Origin: Bacteroidetes bacterium GWF2_35_48
Lineage (GTDB): Bacteria; Bacteroidota; Bacteroidia; Bacteroidales; GWF2-35-48
NCBI GenBank assembly: GCA_001769125.1
Contig: MEOG01000137.1
Coordinates: 1 to 64,000, forward strand
Direction of reading: 5' to 3'
DNA length: 64,000 nucleotides
Made by a program: the position numbers and the translations under genes. A model generated the notes under the pieces. It had not been told where the DNA came from. It saw nothing but the letters and a program-made list of their open reading frames with translations, and ran no database searches. Shown piece after piece: positions 18,345 to 28,053 of this stretch. Each line of letters starts with the position of its first letter. Within the stretch, counting starts at the first letter, position 1.

Positions 18345-19097
18345 AATTGGAGCAGGTGTTTAAATGGTTTGATAAATTCTATTGATATTATAAATAGCCT
18401 TAAATTTTCTTCAAATAGTTATTGGTTTAATAAAGCAAATTTATTTTCACTTCTAATTGAATTTTATAAGTTAGATGTTAAAAGTATAAATTTAGATTTG
18501 CTGGAATCTAAGTTGCTTGAATTAGAGAAAAAAGTTGATATTTATTTTACATATGAAGATATAAGTATGATAACAGATAATGAAAGATAATACTTTGAAT
18601 TTGCTAGACAAGGAAGTCATGAATTGGCAGCAAGAGAACATAGAGGGCAAATGATCAAGCAAATAATTGATGAGTCATTGACTACAAAAACAGTTAAGCA
18701 AGTTATTGGCAATGAAAAAATAAATTTAGCTGTATTAAAAGAGAAAAATATTTCGTATTCTATTTTAATTCCAACTGAAACGGGATTAAATAAAGGCATT
18801 ATGGATGCTGTTTCAGGAGTCCGTGAATTTTTAAGAATTAACAATATTCATGATTATGATAGCCAAAAATTTGGTCCAGACAATAAGGTTAAATTAATCG
18901 GCAAATTCTGTAATAGAGATAAAGACATACAAACAGAAATTTCTTTATATCGATCAAATGGAAGGGGAGATTATCGAATTTGGTATAGTGAATTAAAAAC
19001 ATTCGTTAATGCTAATGAAGAAATTGCTTTAATCTATAAAGATGATATTATTAATGTTTTAAATTTATCAAGAATTGATTACTCTAAAGTATTATGA
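18345..19097 (+). pseudogene. Decayed 3' portion of a DUF262-like (GmrSD-type) gene with an in-frame stop
   Basis: One reading frame runs from about 18345 to 19097, broken only by TAA at 18588-18590. Before the stop, NSYWFNKANLFSLLIEFY resembles the C-terminal part of DUF262/GmrSD-type nuclease-associated proteins. After it the frame continues YFEFARQGSHELAAREHRG, also typical of that tail. A further 140 residues (ETGLNKGIMDAVSGVREFL, SLYRSNGRGDYRIWYSEL) could be a fused effector domain or a second remnant; I do not recognise it with confidence. There is no full N-terminal domain, so this is a truncated relic of a modification-dependent restriction gene. It is the first gene block of the island and is followed by structured element A. 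Confidence 0.5.
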
Positions 19098-19194
19098 TTT
19101 TTTTATAAAATTATTTTAAAAGTTTTTGGATGTAGTTGATGTAATAATAATATAAGTTTTAACAGGCAAAATTCAGCACACACAGTTAAACACA

Positions 19195-19238
19195 TTTCGT
19201 AGCCACACGACCTATTCGTTATATCCAAAGCTACGAAA
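19195..19238. repeat. Inverted repeat TTTCGTAGC / GCTACGAAA
   Basis: A perfect 9-bp inverted repeat with a 26-nt spacer (19195-19203 and 19230-19238) in the gap after the decayed gene. The arm carries CGTAGC, which also appears near the left end of element B, so it may be a degenerate copy of the same element class. Confidence 0.4.
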
Positions 19239-19356
19239 TAAGTTTTCCTGTTTTCCCTGTCTTTTTTATTTTTTTCTTCCTCGTTTGAAAAATAAATAGA
19301 AATGAGTTTAATCATAAAGTGAATTGTGATAAAAATGATAAGTATAAATGCCCAGG

Positions 19357-19470
19357 TACTAACAGCACCTAAGTCGCATATCTCACTTATTGAAAACGCT
19401 AGGCTGACGCCATGCGCGTAGGTCTAAGGTGTTCGAAACGTCGGCATAGCTGCAGGCCGTTAGCGTCAAG
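19357..19470 (+). other. Structured cassette-boundary element, copy A
   Basis: It begins TACTAACAGCACC and contains the three conserved blocks CATGCGC (19411), GTCTAAGGT (19422) and CGAAAC (19434), with the same spacing as copy B. The outer stem is ACGCTA (19396-19401) with TAGCGT (19461-19466). An inner small hairpin is CGGC-ATA-GCTG, with one G-U pair in RNA. It has no open frame. It lies between the decayed DUF262-like gene and the XRE-helicase operon. Confidence 0.7.
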
Positions 19471-19540
19471 GCATCTGGAAATCCCGAGTAGATAGATACT
19501 GACATGAAAATTAAGAATCAGATAACAATATTTCTTTAGT

Positions 19541-19672
19541 GCATCGTTGATGCTTCAGTGATTTGCGAGGAATTTATTTTGTTTTTTTCTTCCCTCTTTT
19601 TGCCCTGATGGGCAATTAGGATTAACAGCCGCTTACACACGTTGCACACACCTACCCGTCCGGCAGGCGGGT
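19541..19672. repeat. Series of short hairpins upstream of the XRE gene
   Basis: Three hairpins: GCATC-GTT-GATGC (19541-19553), TTGCCC-TGAT-GGGCAA (19600-19615) and ACCCG/CGGGT around TCCGGCAGG (19654-19672). The last resembles the CCTGCC-type palindromes found at 16.3, 46.6 and 51.7 kb. The rest of the 19471-19850 gap holds nothing I can identify. Confidence 0.5.
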
Positions 19673-19850
19673 CTCAAAAGCCACATAACCAACCGCTAAA
19701 TCTAAGCTTCTGGGAAGAGTGCAACCGACCGAAGGGAGCTCACGAGCACCTATGAAAATAAAAATAATTGAGCGAGTAATTTTGCCATTGCTCAAATTCG
19801 TGGTTAATTAAATGTTCATTACTTTTTATAAAACAAACAAATTTAAATTT

Positions 19851-19858
19851 TACATTTG
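19851..19858 (+). promoter_or_regulatory. -7 box of the XRE-helicase operon
   Basis: TACATTTG matches TAnnTTTG and lies 30 bp before the ATG at 19889. The longer TTG start at 19856 would overlap the promoter, which argues for the ATG. The -33 region is a T-run without a clear TTTG. Confidence 0.55.
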
Positions 19859-19888
19859 ACAATTATTGACAAGCTATATAAAAATGAC

Positions 19889-20176
19889 ATGACTCATTTA
19901 GGAAAAAAAATAAGGGAAATAAGGGAGAAAAAAAAACTTCTTCTCAGGCAGGTTGCAGCTCATCTTGAAGTTGATACTGCATTAACAAGTAAAATAGAAA
20001 CAGGCGAAAGAAAAGCCAGTAAAGAGCAAATACTCAGAATTGCTGAATTTTTGGATACAAATGTAGATGATTTGCTCATTTTATGGCTTGCTGATAAAAT
20101 TGAAACTGCGATTGGCGAAGAAAAAAGGCTAGCACCTGATGCAATGAGTTTTGTAAAAAGAAAAATGAAAAAATGA
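19889..20176 (+). CDS. XRE-family helix-turn-helix regulator
   Basis: A 95-aa protein with an XRE/Cro helix-turn-helix at about residues 3-60 (LGKKIREIREKKKLLLRQVAAHLEVDTALTSKIETGERKAS in part). The C-terminal tail ILWLADKIETAIGEE is characteristic of the small regulators that head restriction or defence operons in Bacteroidota. It is the first gene of an operon with a PLD-SNF2 helicase, a methyltransferase and an ATPase, and is the likely controller of their expression. Its stop codon overlaps the ATG of a 30-aa ORF (ATGA at 20173-20176). Confidence 0.85.
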   Translation: MTHLGKKIREIREKKKLLLRQVAAHLEVDTALTSKIETGERKASKEQILRIAEFLDTNVDDLLILWLADKIETAIGEEKRLAPDAMSFVKRKMKK

Positions 20177-20265
20177 ACCGAGCATATTCGTTAAATAAAC
20201 CAATGGATGAAAATTTTATATGCGAGTTCCATCCGACCTTTAAAAAACAAATTATTTTCGGATGA
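20173..20265 (+). CDS. 30-aa ORF translationally coupled between the regulator and the helicase
   Basis: An ORF of 30 codons starting MNRAYSLNKPMDENF and ending KKQIIFG. Its ATG overlaps the stop of the XRE gene as ATGA (20173-20176), and its own stop overlaps the ATG of the helicase as ATGA (20262-20265). Two such overlaps in a row make chance unlikely. They suggest that ribosomes pass from the regulator through this ORF to the helicase. It may be a coupling leader or a functional micropeptide. I know no homologue. Confidence 0.55.
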   Translation: MNRAYSLNKPMDENFICEFHPTFKKQIIFG

Positions 20266-23200
20266 AACAAGGTTTAAAATTAATTGATAATTCTTCAAAT
20301 GAATATCAACTTGGTAATGTTTTAAAAAGTTTAATTAGTGATAAATCATATACTCAAATTTCTATTGCAACAGGCTATTGGGATTTGCCAGGAATGGTTG
20401 AAATATACGCAGAACTTAAAACATATTTAGAAAGAGAAAATATTACGTTAAGATTACTTTTGGGCGAAGAACCATCAGTAAAAGCTTATCAAGTTAAAAA
20501 CCCAGCAATACAAGACCCTGACTTTCCTGAAAAATATTTAAAAAGAGATTTGGAGGACTTAAAATTAAGAGAAGAATTTCAAAAAGTTGCTGACTTATTA
20601 GGTAAATATCTTAATGTGAACAACGATTCAAAACTGCAAATTAAAGTTTATCGTAAAAATTTTCTTCATGCAAAATGTTACATTTTTGGATGCGATGAAG
20701 AAAACGCTGTTGGAATTATAGGAAGTTCAAATTTTACAAAACAGGGTTTATTTGGAAATCTTGAATTAAATCAATTAGAAGACAATAATGCAACTGTAAA
20801 TTTTGTTAGAAAAAATATTTCTCAACATCCTTCACATCGTATTTGGTTTGAGGAATTGTGGAATGAAAGCGAAGATTGGTCAGGTATTTTTAAAGAAGAA
20901 ATATTACAATTAAGTAAGCATGGAAATTTATGTTTCAGTCCTTATGAAATGTATATTCATGCCTTGTATCGTATATACGGACAAGACTTGCAAGATGAAA
21001 AAGAAGATAAAGTTGGAATAGATGACCCAAATTCAGGGAAACCGCAATTATTGAAATTTCAAATTCAAAATGCAAACAGCATAATTAAAAAATTAGAAAG
21101 ACCTCAGGGTGTTGCAATGCTTTCTGATTCGGTGGGTTTAGGAAAAACATACACTGCTATTAAAGTTGTTGAATATTTTTTCAAAATTAAAAATCAACGG
21201 GTTGTTGTTATTTGCCCTGCTGGTTTAATTTCTCAATGGGAAAAAGCATTTGCAGATTTTAAAATTGAAAACCCTCCAAGAATTTACAGTTTACAAGATG
21301 TAAATAAAATAAATCAGATAAGAGACGATTTAAAAGATATTCCTGTAGGTTTATTTGTATTTGATGAAAGCCACAATTTACGTTCTGCCGGAGGTTCACG
21401 TTTTGATGTTTTTATTAAATGGAGACAAGAAAACGAAAATGCAAAAACCTTGATGCTCACAGCTACGCCTATCAATAATCAATTATCAGATTTAACAAAT
21501 CAGATTATGCTTGGCTCTGGTGGTAATATTTATAAATTGGGCAGATTTTATGACAGAGATAAACAAAAATATTTTACACTCAAAGAAAGACTTGAACTTT
21601 TGCAAACGGAAATGCGTAGGCAAATACGAGAAACCGGAGTAATAAATTTTCAACAAATTAAAGAACAATTAACGCCACTGTTAAACAGATTTATCGTAAG
21701 GCGCACAAGACAGGGCATTGAAAAAGAATATCCCGAAGGACTTGAAATTAATGGTAAATTACAAAAGTTTCCAAAGTCATATCCTGACAATTTAGAATAT
21801 GATGTTTCCAATCAATACAAAACCAAATTACTAAACTTTGCAGCAAAAGATATTTTATTAACAAAGGCTTACAATTACACCATTTCAAGTTTAGCAGATT
21901 TGGAATATTTAGCACATCCTTTAGACTTACTTTCTCATTATATCGAGCGGGAAAAGCCTATTCAATCGTCATTAGAAATTTTATATACAAGCTTGCTTTC
22001 ATTTGGTTTTCCATGCTATCGCTACAATATATATCGCTGGGCTTATTATGGAAGAAAAAGAGGGGCAGATGATTTTAAATTAAATGTGGATGATAACCGT
22101 GAATTGTCAAGACAAATTGGTATTTATGGAATTTTCAGAACTATCTTTTTAAAGCGATTAGAGTCTTCGCTTTACTCAATCAGCCTTTCGGTTAACAGTT
22201 ATGAAAGAAAACTTAAAGACTTTAAAGAAAAATTAGAGAAGTTTAATAAAATAGTTTCAGTTAAAAATTTAACAGCTTTAAATAAAGCCATTGATGAATA
22301 TAATGAACAACTGGCAAATGAGGACGAACTTGATTTTGATATTGATAATTTTGAACAGGGAAATGATGATTTTATTTCTATAAATGCAGATGCAGGAGTG
22401 TTCAATATTCCGCAAATGAAAGCAGATATTGAAAAAGACCTTTCTGTTATCAGCGTTTTAAAAGAACAAATTGATTTGCTGATTAAGAAAGATGATAAAA
22501 TTTTGGTACTTGCAAAAGAGCTGTATAAAAATAATGATAAAAAAGTACTGGTTTTTACTTATTTTGCAGACACGCTTAAATATCTCAAAGATAATTTACC
22601 AATACATGTGCAAAATAGAAACATTGAATTTGCTTTAGGTACAAAAAATGAAATAGAAAATTTTGCTAAAAGATTTGCGCCTATATCAAAAAAATATGAT
22701 TTAAAGCCAGCCGAAAAAGAAATTGATTTTTTAATAGCAACCGATAAACTTTCCGAAGGACAAAATTTACAAGATTGTGGGATAATTATAAATTACGATT
22801 TACATTGGAACCCTGTACGCATGATACAACGTAATGGGCGTATAAATCGTTTAGGCTCGTTGCATGATGAGATTTTTGTTTACAATTTCCGACCAACAGA
22901 ACAATTAGAAAGTTATCTGCAATTAATTAGAAAATTAGAAGATAAAATAAATCTAATTCGTTATACAATTGGCTCTGACCAGTCTGTTTTAGATGAAGAA
23001 CCCATACCACAGGATTTCACGGAAGATTTGTATAGCCGTGATGAAAAGAAGCGTATGGAAGCTTTTCAGAAAATATATGAAAAATCTGAACTTTTGGCTG
23101 CCGAAGATTTATTTATGGACGACCTGAGAGAATTTGACCGCAATGAAATCCTTGAATTAATTTACAAAGAAAAAATTAAAAATCTTCCAAAGGGCAAGTG

Positions 23201-23762
23201 GGGTAAAATTCAAATGAGAAAAGAAGATGAAGAATTTATTCATTTAGCTCATTTAACCGACGATAAAAACGAGGCTGGTTATTTTGTTGCTTTCGATAAA
23301 AATAGAATTGGGGAACTGCTTACAACTACTGAGGGTTTGTTATCTATCAAAGCAACAAGCGAACAAAATAAACGATTTAAAGATGAATTTAAAAACAAGC
23401 CTGAAACAGAAGATTACATTTTAGATTTTATGGCACAATATCAATTTGCTGAAGATGAACACAGCAACAGGTATAATGAACCGCAACGAAATGCAATTAA
23501 TTTTTTAGCGGCTAAAATGCAAGAATATGGTTATCCTGTTGAAGAAATTGAAAAAATATATAATTGTATAATATACTCTCAAAATGCTTATATCAACAAG
23601 CAAAGCATGAAATTAGTAAGGACAGTTAACAGATTAGTCCGACAGCAAAAACATGTTAGCGATGAAATTATAAAACAATTTATCAGTTTGGCACATCAGT
23701 ACAAACCTGATGAAAAGACAGAAAAGGCTCCATTGAATGAATTAGTACAAATTTTTAATTAA
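20262..23762 (+). CDS. SNF2-family helicase with N-terminal phospholipase-D-like nuclease domain
   Basis: A 1166-aa protein. Residues about 1-190 are a PLD-like domain with a single HxK motif (H136, K138 in FLHAKCYIFG) followed by GSSNFT, the pattern of PLD nucleases in restriction systems. SNF2 helicase motifs follow: Walker A near residue 290 (SVGLGKTYTA), DESH near 367, LMLTATP near 403, and motif VI QRNGRINR near 856. The C-terminal 250 residues are of unknown fold. In such systems the helicase translocates on DNA and the PLD domain cuts. It is coupled by ATGA to the upstream micro-ORF and followed after 6 bp by an unknown gene, then by a DNA methyltransferase and an ATPase. It is the likely restriction subunit of a multi-gene anti-phage system. 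It is not a standard type I or III HsdR, since the nuclease is PLD rather than PD-(D/E)XK. Confidence 0.85.
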   Translation: MKQGLKLIDNSSNEYQLGNVLKSLISDKSYTQISIATGYWDLPGMVEIYAELKTYLERENITLRLLLGEEPSVKAYQVKNPAIQDPDFPEKYLKRDLEDLKLREEFQKVADLLGKYLNVNNDSKLQIKVYRKNFLHAKCYIFGCDEENAVGIIGSSNFTKQGLFGNLELNQLEDNNATVNFVRKNISQHPSHRIWFEELWNESEDWSGIFKEEILQLSKHGNLCFSPYEMYIHALYRIYGQDLQDEKEDKVGIDDPNSGKPQLLKFQIQNANSIIKKLERPQGVAMLSDSVGLGKTYTAIKVVEYFFKIKNQRVVVICPAGLISQWEKAFADFKIENPPRIYSLQDVNKINQIRDDLKDIPVGLFVFDESHNLRSAGGSRFDVFIKWRQENENAKTLMLTATPINNQLSDLTNQIMLGSGGNIYKLGRFYDRDKQKYFTLKERLELLQTEMRRQIRETGVINFQQIKEQLTPLLNRFIVRRTRQGIEKEYPEGLEINGKLQKFPKSYPDNLEYDVSNQYKTKLLNFAAKDILLTKAYNYTISSLADLEYLAHPLDLLSHYIEREKPIQSSLEILYTSLLSFGFPCYRYNIYRWAYYGRKRGADDFKLNVDDNRELSRQIGIYGIFRTIFLKRLESSLYSISLSVNSYERKLKDFKEKLEKFNKIVSVKNLTALNKAIDEYNEQLANEDELDFDIDNFEQGNDDFISINADAGVFNIPQMKADIEKDLSVISVLKEQIDLLIKKDDKILVLAKELYKNNDKKVLVFTYFADTLKYLKDNLPIHVQNRNIEFALGTKNEIENFAKRFAPISKKYDLKPAEKEIDFLIATDKLSEGQNLQDCGIIINYDLHWNPVRMIQRNGRINRLGSLHDEIFVYNFRPTEQLESYLQLIRKLEDKINLIRYTIGSDQSVLDEEPIPQDFTEDLYSRDEKKRMEAFQKIYEKSELLAAEDLFMDDLREFDRNEILELIYKEKIKNLPKGKWGKIQMRKEDEEFIHLAHLTDDKNEAGYFVAFDKNRIGELLTTTEGLLSIKATSEQNKRFKDEFKNKPETEDYILDFMAQYQFAEDEHSNRYNEPQRNAINFLAAKMQEYGYPVEEIEKIYNCIIYSQNAYINKQSMKLVRTVNRLVRQQKHVSDEIIKQFISLAHQYKPDEKTEKAPLNELVQIFN

Positions 23763-23768
23763 TCTATT

Positions 23769-24458
23769 ATGTTCAGTAATTTGTCGAAAAAAAATACAAT
23801 TAAGCCATATATACCTGAAGTAAATATAATTAATCAATACAAGCAAATTCGGGCATTAGGGAAAGACCATAATACGAAATTGCTTAAATGTGAGGAATTA
23901 AATTTAGATGTAAAAGGCGCAGGCAAAAAATTAAATATGCTTGAAGGGAATACTCTTGTTTTTGATGAAGAACAAGATATGGATGTCTTAATGGATTATG
24001 CTATGTATGAAATTTACATTGAAAATAAAAACTTTGTTGAGCGATATTATGAACTTGATTTGCCTGAAACAACCGATGAAAATTTAATATTAGAGGCTAA
24101 ACTTGAAGCCTTCACTTCTTTATTTGAAGTTATAAATATTTATCCCGATGAATGTAAAATTGAAATACAAGATATTTTGGAATCTGATAATATTTATCAA
24201 TTTATAGATATTGGTTTTTCTCAAACCGGAAAGATTGGGATGCTTGTATTTACAAGGTTAATTCCTTTTCCTGAATTTTATATTACAGGTGGTGTTTCTT
24301 TTGGTTTTAAAAATGAAAATAAATCAAAATTATTAGCAGGGTACAATTTTTTGAAGTTTAAAAATAACAGTAAAATAATGTCAAACAATAAATACCTGTA
24401 TTTTTTTAATCAAAGTAAAATACTGGGAAATAAAGTTTACACACAGGATATAGAGTAG
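23769..24458 (+). CDS. Unknown protein in the helicase-methyltransferase operon
   Basis: A 229-aa protein that I do not recognise. It is acidic in the middle (residues about 60-135) and has no signal peptide or membrane helix. A motif-like stretch is FIDIGFSQTGKIGMLVFTRLIPF. It begins 6 bp after the helicase stop and is followed by a palindrome-rich gap before the methyltransferase. Its position between the two core subunits suggests a specificity, adaptor or regulatory component of the same system. That is inference. Confidence 0.6.
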   Translation: MFSNLSKKNTIKPYIPEVNIINQYKQIRALGKDHNTKLLKCEELNLDVKGAGKKLNMLEGNTLVFDEEQDMDVLMDYAMYEIYIENKNFVERYYELDLPETTDENLILEAKLEAFTSLFEVINIYPDECKIEIQDILESDNIYQFIDIGFSQTGKIGMLVFTRLIPFPEFYITGGVSFGFKNENKSKLLAGYNFLKFKNNSKIMSNNKYLYFFNQSKILGNKVYTQDIE

Positions 24459-24487
24459 AATCTGATTTGTTAAAAAGCTGTTATCGC

Positions 24488-24580
24488 AATGCGGCTAAAG
24501 CCTTTAAATTTTTTAACCTTAATTACCATCGGCTTAAGCCGATGGTAATTAATAAATAATAGTAAAATGGGCTTTAGCCC
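24488..24580. repeat. REP-like palindrome cluster between the unknown gene and the methyltransferase
   Basis: Three palindromes lie together: GGCTAAAGCC (24493-24502), a perfect 30-bp palindrome at 24521-24550 (half-site AATTACCATCGGCTT) and GGGCTTTAGCCC (24569-24580). The first and third share the GGCTWWAGCC core. They could stabilise or attenuate the polycistronic mRNA. Confidence 0.75.
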
Positions 24581-24606
24581 CATAATAAAAAGTAACAAAG
24601 AAATAA

Positions 24607-27600
24607 ATGAATATACAAGACCTCAATAATAAATTAGACCAACTGGCTCAATCGCAGAGCAGGGAAAATGTAATTGAGTTTGCATATACTTTATTAGAAT
24701 GGATTGGCATTGAACCGACCACTAATAAAACACCTCAGTTGCTTGCGCCTAAAACACAAAAATTAAAAGACTATTTACTGCCTGCGCCTCAAACTGTGCA
24801 ACCCCAGTTATACAGATTGAATGCGGAAAATCAAAATATTCGTGTTCGTTTTGCTGTTTTGAAAAAAATAAAAAAAGAAACTATCAGCCAATTGGTGGAC
24901 AATGACCCCGGCGCTGAAAGTTTTCAAAATACCCCCGATGCAATAAAGGCGATAACAAAGGCTCCTTATTTTTTACATTTTGTTACCACACCTGAATTTA
25001 ACAAACTTGTTTTAGTTTTTAATAATGGAGAGCAAAAGCGAATACTTAATTTTCGCAACAGATTAACCAATACACAATATAATAAAATTATCGAGCAATG
25101 GTCATGTATTGCTTCAAAATCAAAAGCTGAAATAACGGACATATTTTGGAAAAGCCTCGACATTAAAGAAGTAAATAAAGAGTTTTACAAACAGGTTAAA
25201 GAACGCTTTGATGCATTGGTAGGAATTGCAAAAGCCGCAAAAGTTGAAGCAAGCGAAAATCAGGTAAAACAATTTGCAGTTCGTTTGATTGGACGTTATA
25301 TTTTTTGCTGGTTTTTGAAAGAAAAAGGGATTATCCCATTACGATTAATTTGTAGCAGTACAATAAAAAAAGAATCAAATTATTTTCATCGGTTTTTATT
25401 GAAATTATTTTTTAATACACTAAATACAAAAGTACAGGAAAGACCAGTAATATTAGGTAATAACGGTGAATTGGAAAATGAAAAATTATTTGAAAAAATT
25501 CCTTACCTGAATGGCGGTTTATTCGACGAAAATGAAGAAGATAGGTTATTCTGTTATTTAGAACTCGACGATTGGCTAATTCCATTTGTTGACGTTTTGG
25601 AAAACTATGATTTTACTGTAGATGAAAGTTCAGGAAATTATCAGCAAATTGCGGTTGACCCTGAAATGTTAGGCCGGATTTTTGAAAATTTATTGGCAAG
25701 CCAGAACGAAGAAACCGAAAAAATTGCAAACCAGCGTAAAGCTTTTGGTGCATTCTATACACCTCGCGAGATTGTAGACTACATGGTAAATGAAAGCATT
25801 AAAGCCTATTTGCAAACATCGTGGGAGAAGCATATTGAACAAGCAAAAAATGAAAAAATAAAAGAAGAAGAAAAACACAAAATTGAAAAAGCACTTGCCC
25901 CTCTTTTTGCATCACAACTCAATGCCGATGGATTAAAAAAAGATGATAAAGTATTGTTGGATAAATTTCTTTCAGAAATAAAAATATTAGACCCTGCCTG
26001 TGGTTCCGGCGCTTTCCCGATGGGCGTGTTGCTGAAATTAAAAGAACTGCGGGAAATGCTGGGATTTTACCCCAGCGCATATCAACTGAAATTAAATATA
26101 CTGAGCAATAATATTTATGGCGTTGACATAATGCCTATGGCTACAGAAATTGCTAGGCTCAGGTCGTGGCTTAGCCTTGTATTGGATTCCGATTATAAAC
26201 CCGAAGCACGAAACAATAATTTTGGTATTGATGCACTGCCCAATCTTGATTTTAAATTTGTGTGTGCAAACAGCTTAATTGATTTAGGACTTGATGCTTT
26301 TATTCAAACTAATCATGCGAAATTTTACACGACACTAATTAATAGTCTTAAAGAATTGGAAGATCTGCGCAAACAATTTTTTCTGCCCGATGTTTCGCAA
26401 AACGATAAAGCAGAGCTAAAAAAACAATACCTGCAACAAAGAGATAAAGTAGTAAAAAATATTGAAGCCGATAGCGAGCCTGTTTTAAAAATCATAGCAG
26501 AAAAAATTAAAAACTGGAATCCTTTTGACGACAGTTTTACCTCACCATTTTTCAGCCCCACATGGATGTTTGGTATTGATAAAGGTTTTGATGTGGTGAT
26601 TGGAAATCCGCCGTATGTGCAAATACAGAATTTTAGCGGACAAGCTATTCAGAAATTATTAGAAGAGCAAAACTTTGAGAGTTTTAATAAAACAGGAGAC
26701 CTTTATTGTCTGTTTTACGAACGTGCTTACCAATTATTAAAAACTAATGGCACTCTTGTTTTTATAACTTCAAATAAATGGATGCGCGCCAAATATGGAG
26801 AAAAACTACGTAGCTTTTTCTCTGCAAAAACAAATCCGCTCGTGCTTATAGACTTTGGCGGATACGAAGTATTTGATGCTGTTACAGTGGACACAAATAT
26901 TTTATTTTTTTCAAAAACGATAATCAACAATAAAAATTTAAAAGCCTGTACGGTTGGAAAAGGTTTTACCGAAACCACTGATATTGCAGCTTACCTAATT
27001 AAAAACGGAATTAATCTAAACAACCTCTCTCAGGAAAGCTGGGTGGTTTCTTCTAACGATGAATACCATATTAAAAAGCGCATAGAAGAAATGGGAATTC
27101 CAATTAAAGATTGGGATATTTCAATTTACAGAGGCATCTTAACCGGTTTGAACGAAGCCTTTATTATTGATGGAAAAAAGAAAGACGAACTTATTGCACT
27201 TGACCCAAAAAATGCTGAGGTTATTAAACCTGTTCTGCGGGGTAGGGATATAAAAAAATATAAAGCAGAGTTTGCTAATTTATGGTTGATAAATACACAT
27301 AACGGATATAAAACAAAAAATGGCGTAAAAATTAACCGTATTGATGTTGAAAAAAATTATCCTGAAATTTATAAACATTTGCTCACATATAAAGACAAGC
27401 TTGAACCTCGCGCAGATCAGGGCGACCATTGGACAAACCTCAGAAACTGTGCATATATTGAAGAGTTTGAAAAAGAGAAAATTGTTTATAACGATATTTG
27501 TCAAAAATTAACTTTTGCAAAAAGTGATGCAGGTGTATATTTTAATAATACCGTATATTTTATATCTAATAATAAATATATAAAATTTTTGCTGGCTCTG

Positions 27601-28053
27601 TTAAACTCAAATACTATAGATTGGTATTACAGAACATTATCTGTACAATTAGGTAAAAAAGCAGTCAGAATGTTCAGTATTTATGTTGAGAAAATACCTA
27701 TTCCAAAGATCTCTTTTGAAAGTCAACACCCCTTTGAAATATTAGTTGACTGTATTCTTTTTGCCAAAGAGCAAAACATGGAAACAGAGGCTGAATTATT
27801 GGAGTCTGTGGTTGATGGCTTGGTATATGACCTTTATTTTGAAGAAGAAATGAAGCAAATGCATTGTTATATTACCACTCGTATGACAGAAGTTTTAAAG
27901 CCATTTAAGGCCGACGATACAGATGATTTTAAAAGAGAATATGTGAAAAGTTTATACAATTTTTGTAAAAATGACAAAGTGGTTTATCATGCCCATATTC
28001 ACAGCCGTACAGTAAAAATAGTAAAAATTATAAATCAAACTAAACATGACTGA
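24607..28053 (+). CDS. Eco57I-type DNA adenine methyltransferase (restriction-modification)
   Basis: A 1148-aa class I SAM-dependent methyltransferase. Motif I DPACGSGAFPMGVL is at about residue 462 and the catalytic motif IV NPPYVQIQ at about 668, preceded by RKAFGAFYTPREIVDYMV (motif X region). The C-terminal half (about 830-1148) should hold target recognition. The N-terminal 400 residues are helical; I see no clear PD-(D/E)XK nuclease, so cleavage probably comes from the PLD-SNF2 partner. It would methylate adenine to mark self DNA, like PglX-type or type IIG enzymes. It overlaps the next gene by 8 bp. The length and architecture are normal for the family. Confidence 0.88.
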   Translation: MNIQDLNNKLDQLAQSQSRENVIEFAYTLLEWIGIEPTTNKTPQLLAPKTQKLKDYLLPAPQTVQPQLYRLNAENQNIRVRFAVLKKIKKETISQLVDNDPGAESFQNTPDAIKAITKAPYFLHFVTTPEFNKLVLVFNNGEQKRILNFRNRLTNTQYNKIIEQWSCIASKSKAEITDIFWKSLDIKEVNKEFYKQVKERFDALVGIAKAAKVEASENQVKQFAVRLIGRYIFCWFLKEKGIIPLRLICSSTIKKESNYFHRFLLKLFFNTLNTKVQERPVILGNNGELENEKLFEKIPYLNGGLFDENEEDRLFCYLELDDWLIPFVDVLENYDFTVDESSGNYQQIAVDPEMLGRIFENLLASQNEETEKIANQRKAFGAFYTPREIVDYMVNESIKAYLQTSWEKHIEQAKNEKIKEEEKHKIEKALAPLFASQLNADGLKKDDKVLLDKFLSEIKILDPACGSGAFPMGVLLKLKELREMLGFYPSAYQLKLNILSNNIYGVDIMPMATEIARLRSWLSLVLDSDYKPEARNNNFGIDALPNLDFKFVCANSLIDLGLDAFIQTNHAKFYTTLINSLKELEDLRKQFFLPDVSQNDKAELKKQYLQQRDKVVKNIEADSEPVLKIIAEKIKNWNPFDDSFTSPFFSPTWMFGIDKGFDVVIGNPPYVQIQNFSGQAIQKLLEEQNFESFNKTGDLYCLFYERAYQLLKTNGTLVFITSNKWMRAKYGEKLRSFFSAKTNPLVLIDFGGYEVFDAVTVDTNILFFSKTIINNKNLKACTVGKGFTETTDIAAYLIKNGINLNNLSQESWVVSSNDEYHIKKRIEEMGIPIKDWDISIYRGILTGLNEAFIIDGKKKDELIALDPKNAEVIKPVLRGRDIKKYKAEFANLWLINTHNGYKTKNGVKINRIDVEKNYPEIYKHLLTYKDKLEPRADQGDHWTNLRNCAYIEEFEKEKIVYNDICQKLTFAKSDAGVYFNNTVYFISNNKYIKFLLALLNSNTIDWYYRTLSVQLGKKAVRMFSIYVEKIPIPKISFESQHPFEILVDCILFAKEQNMETEAELLESVVDGLVYDLYFEEEMKQMHCYITTRMTEVLKPFKADDTDDFKREYVKSLYNFCKNDKVVYHAHIHSRTVKIVKIINQTKHD

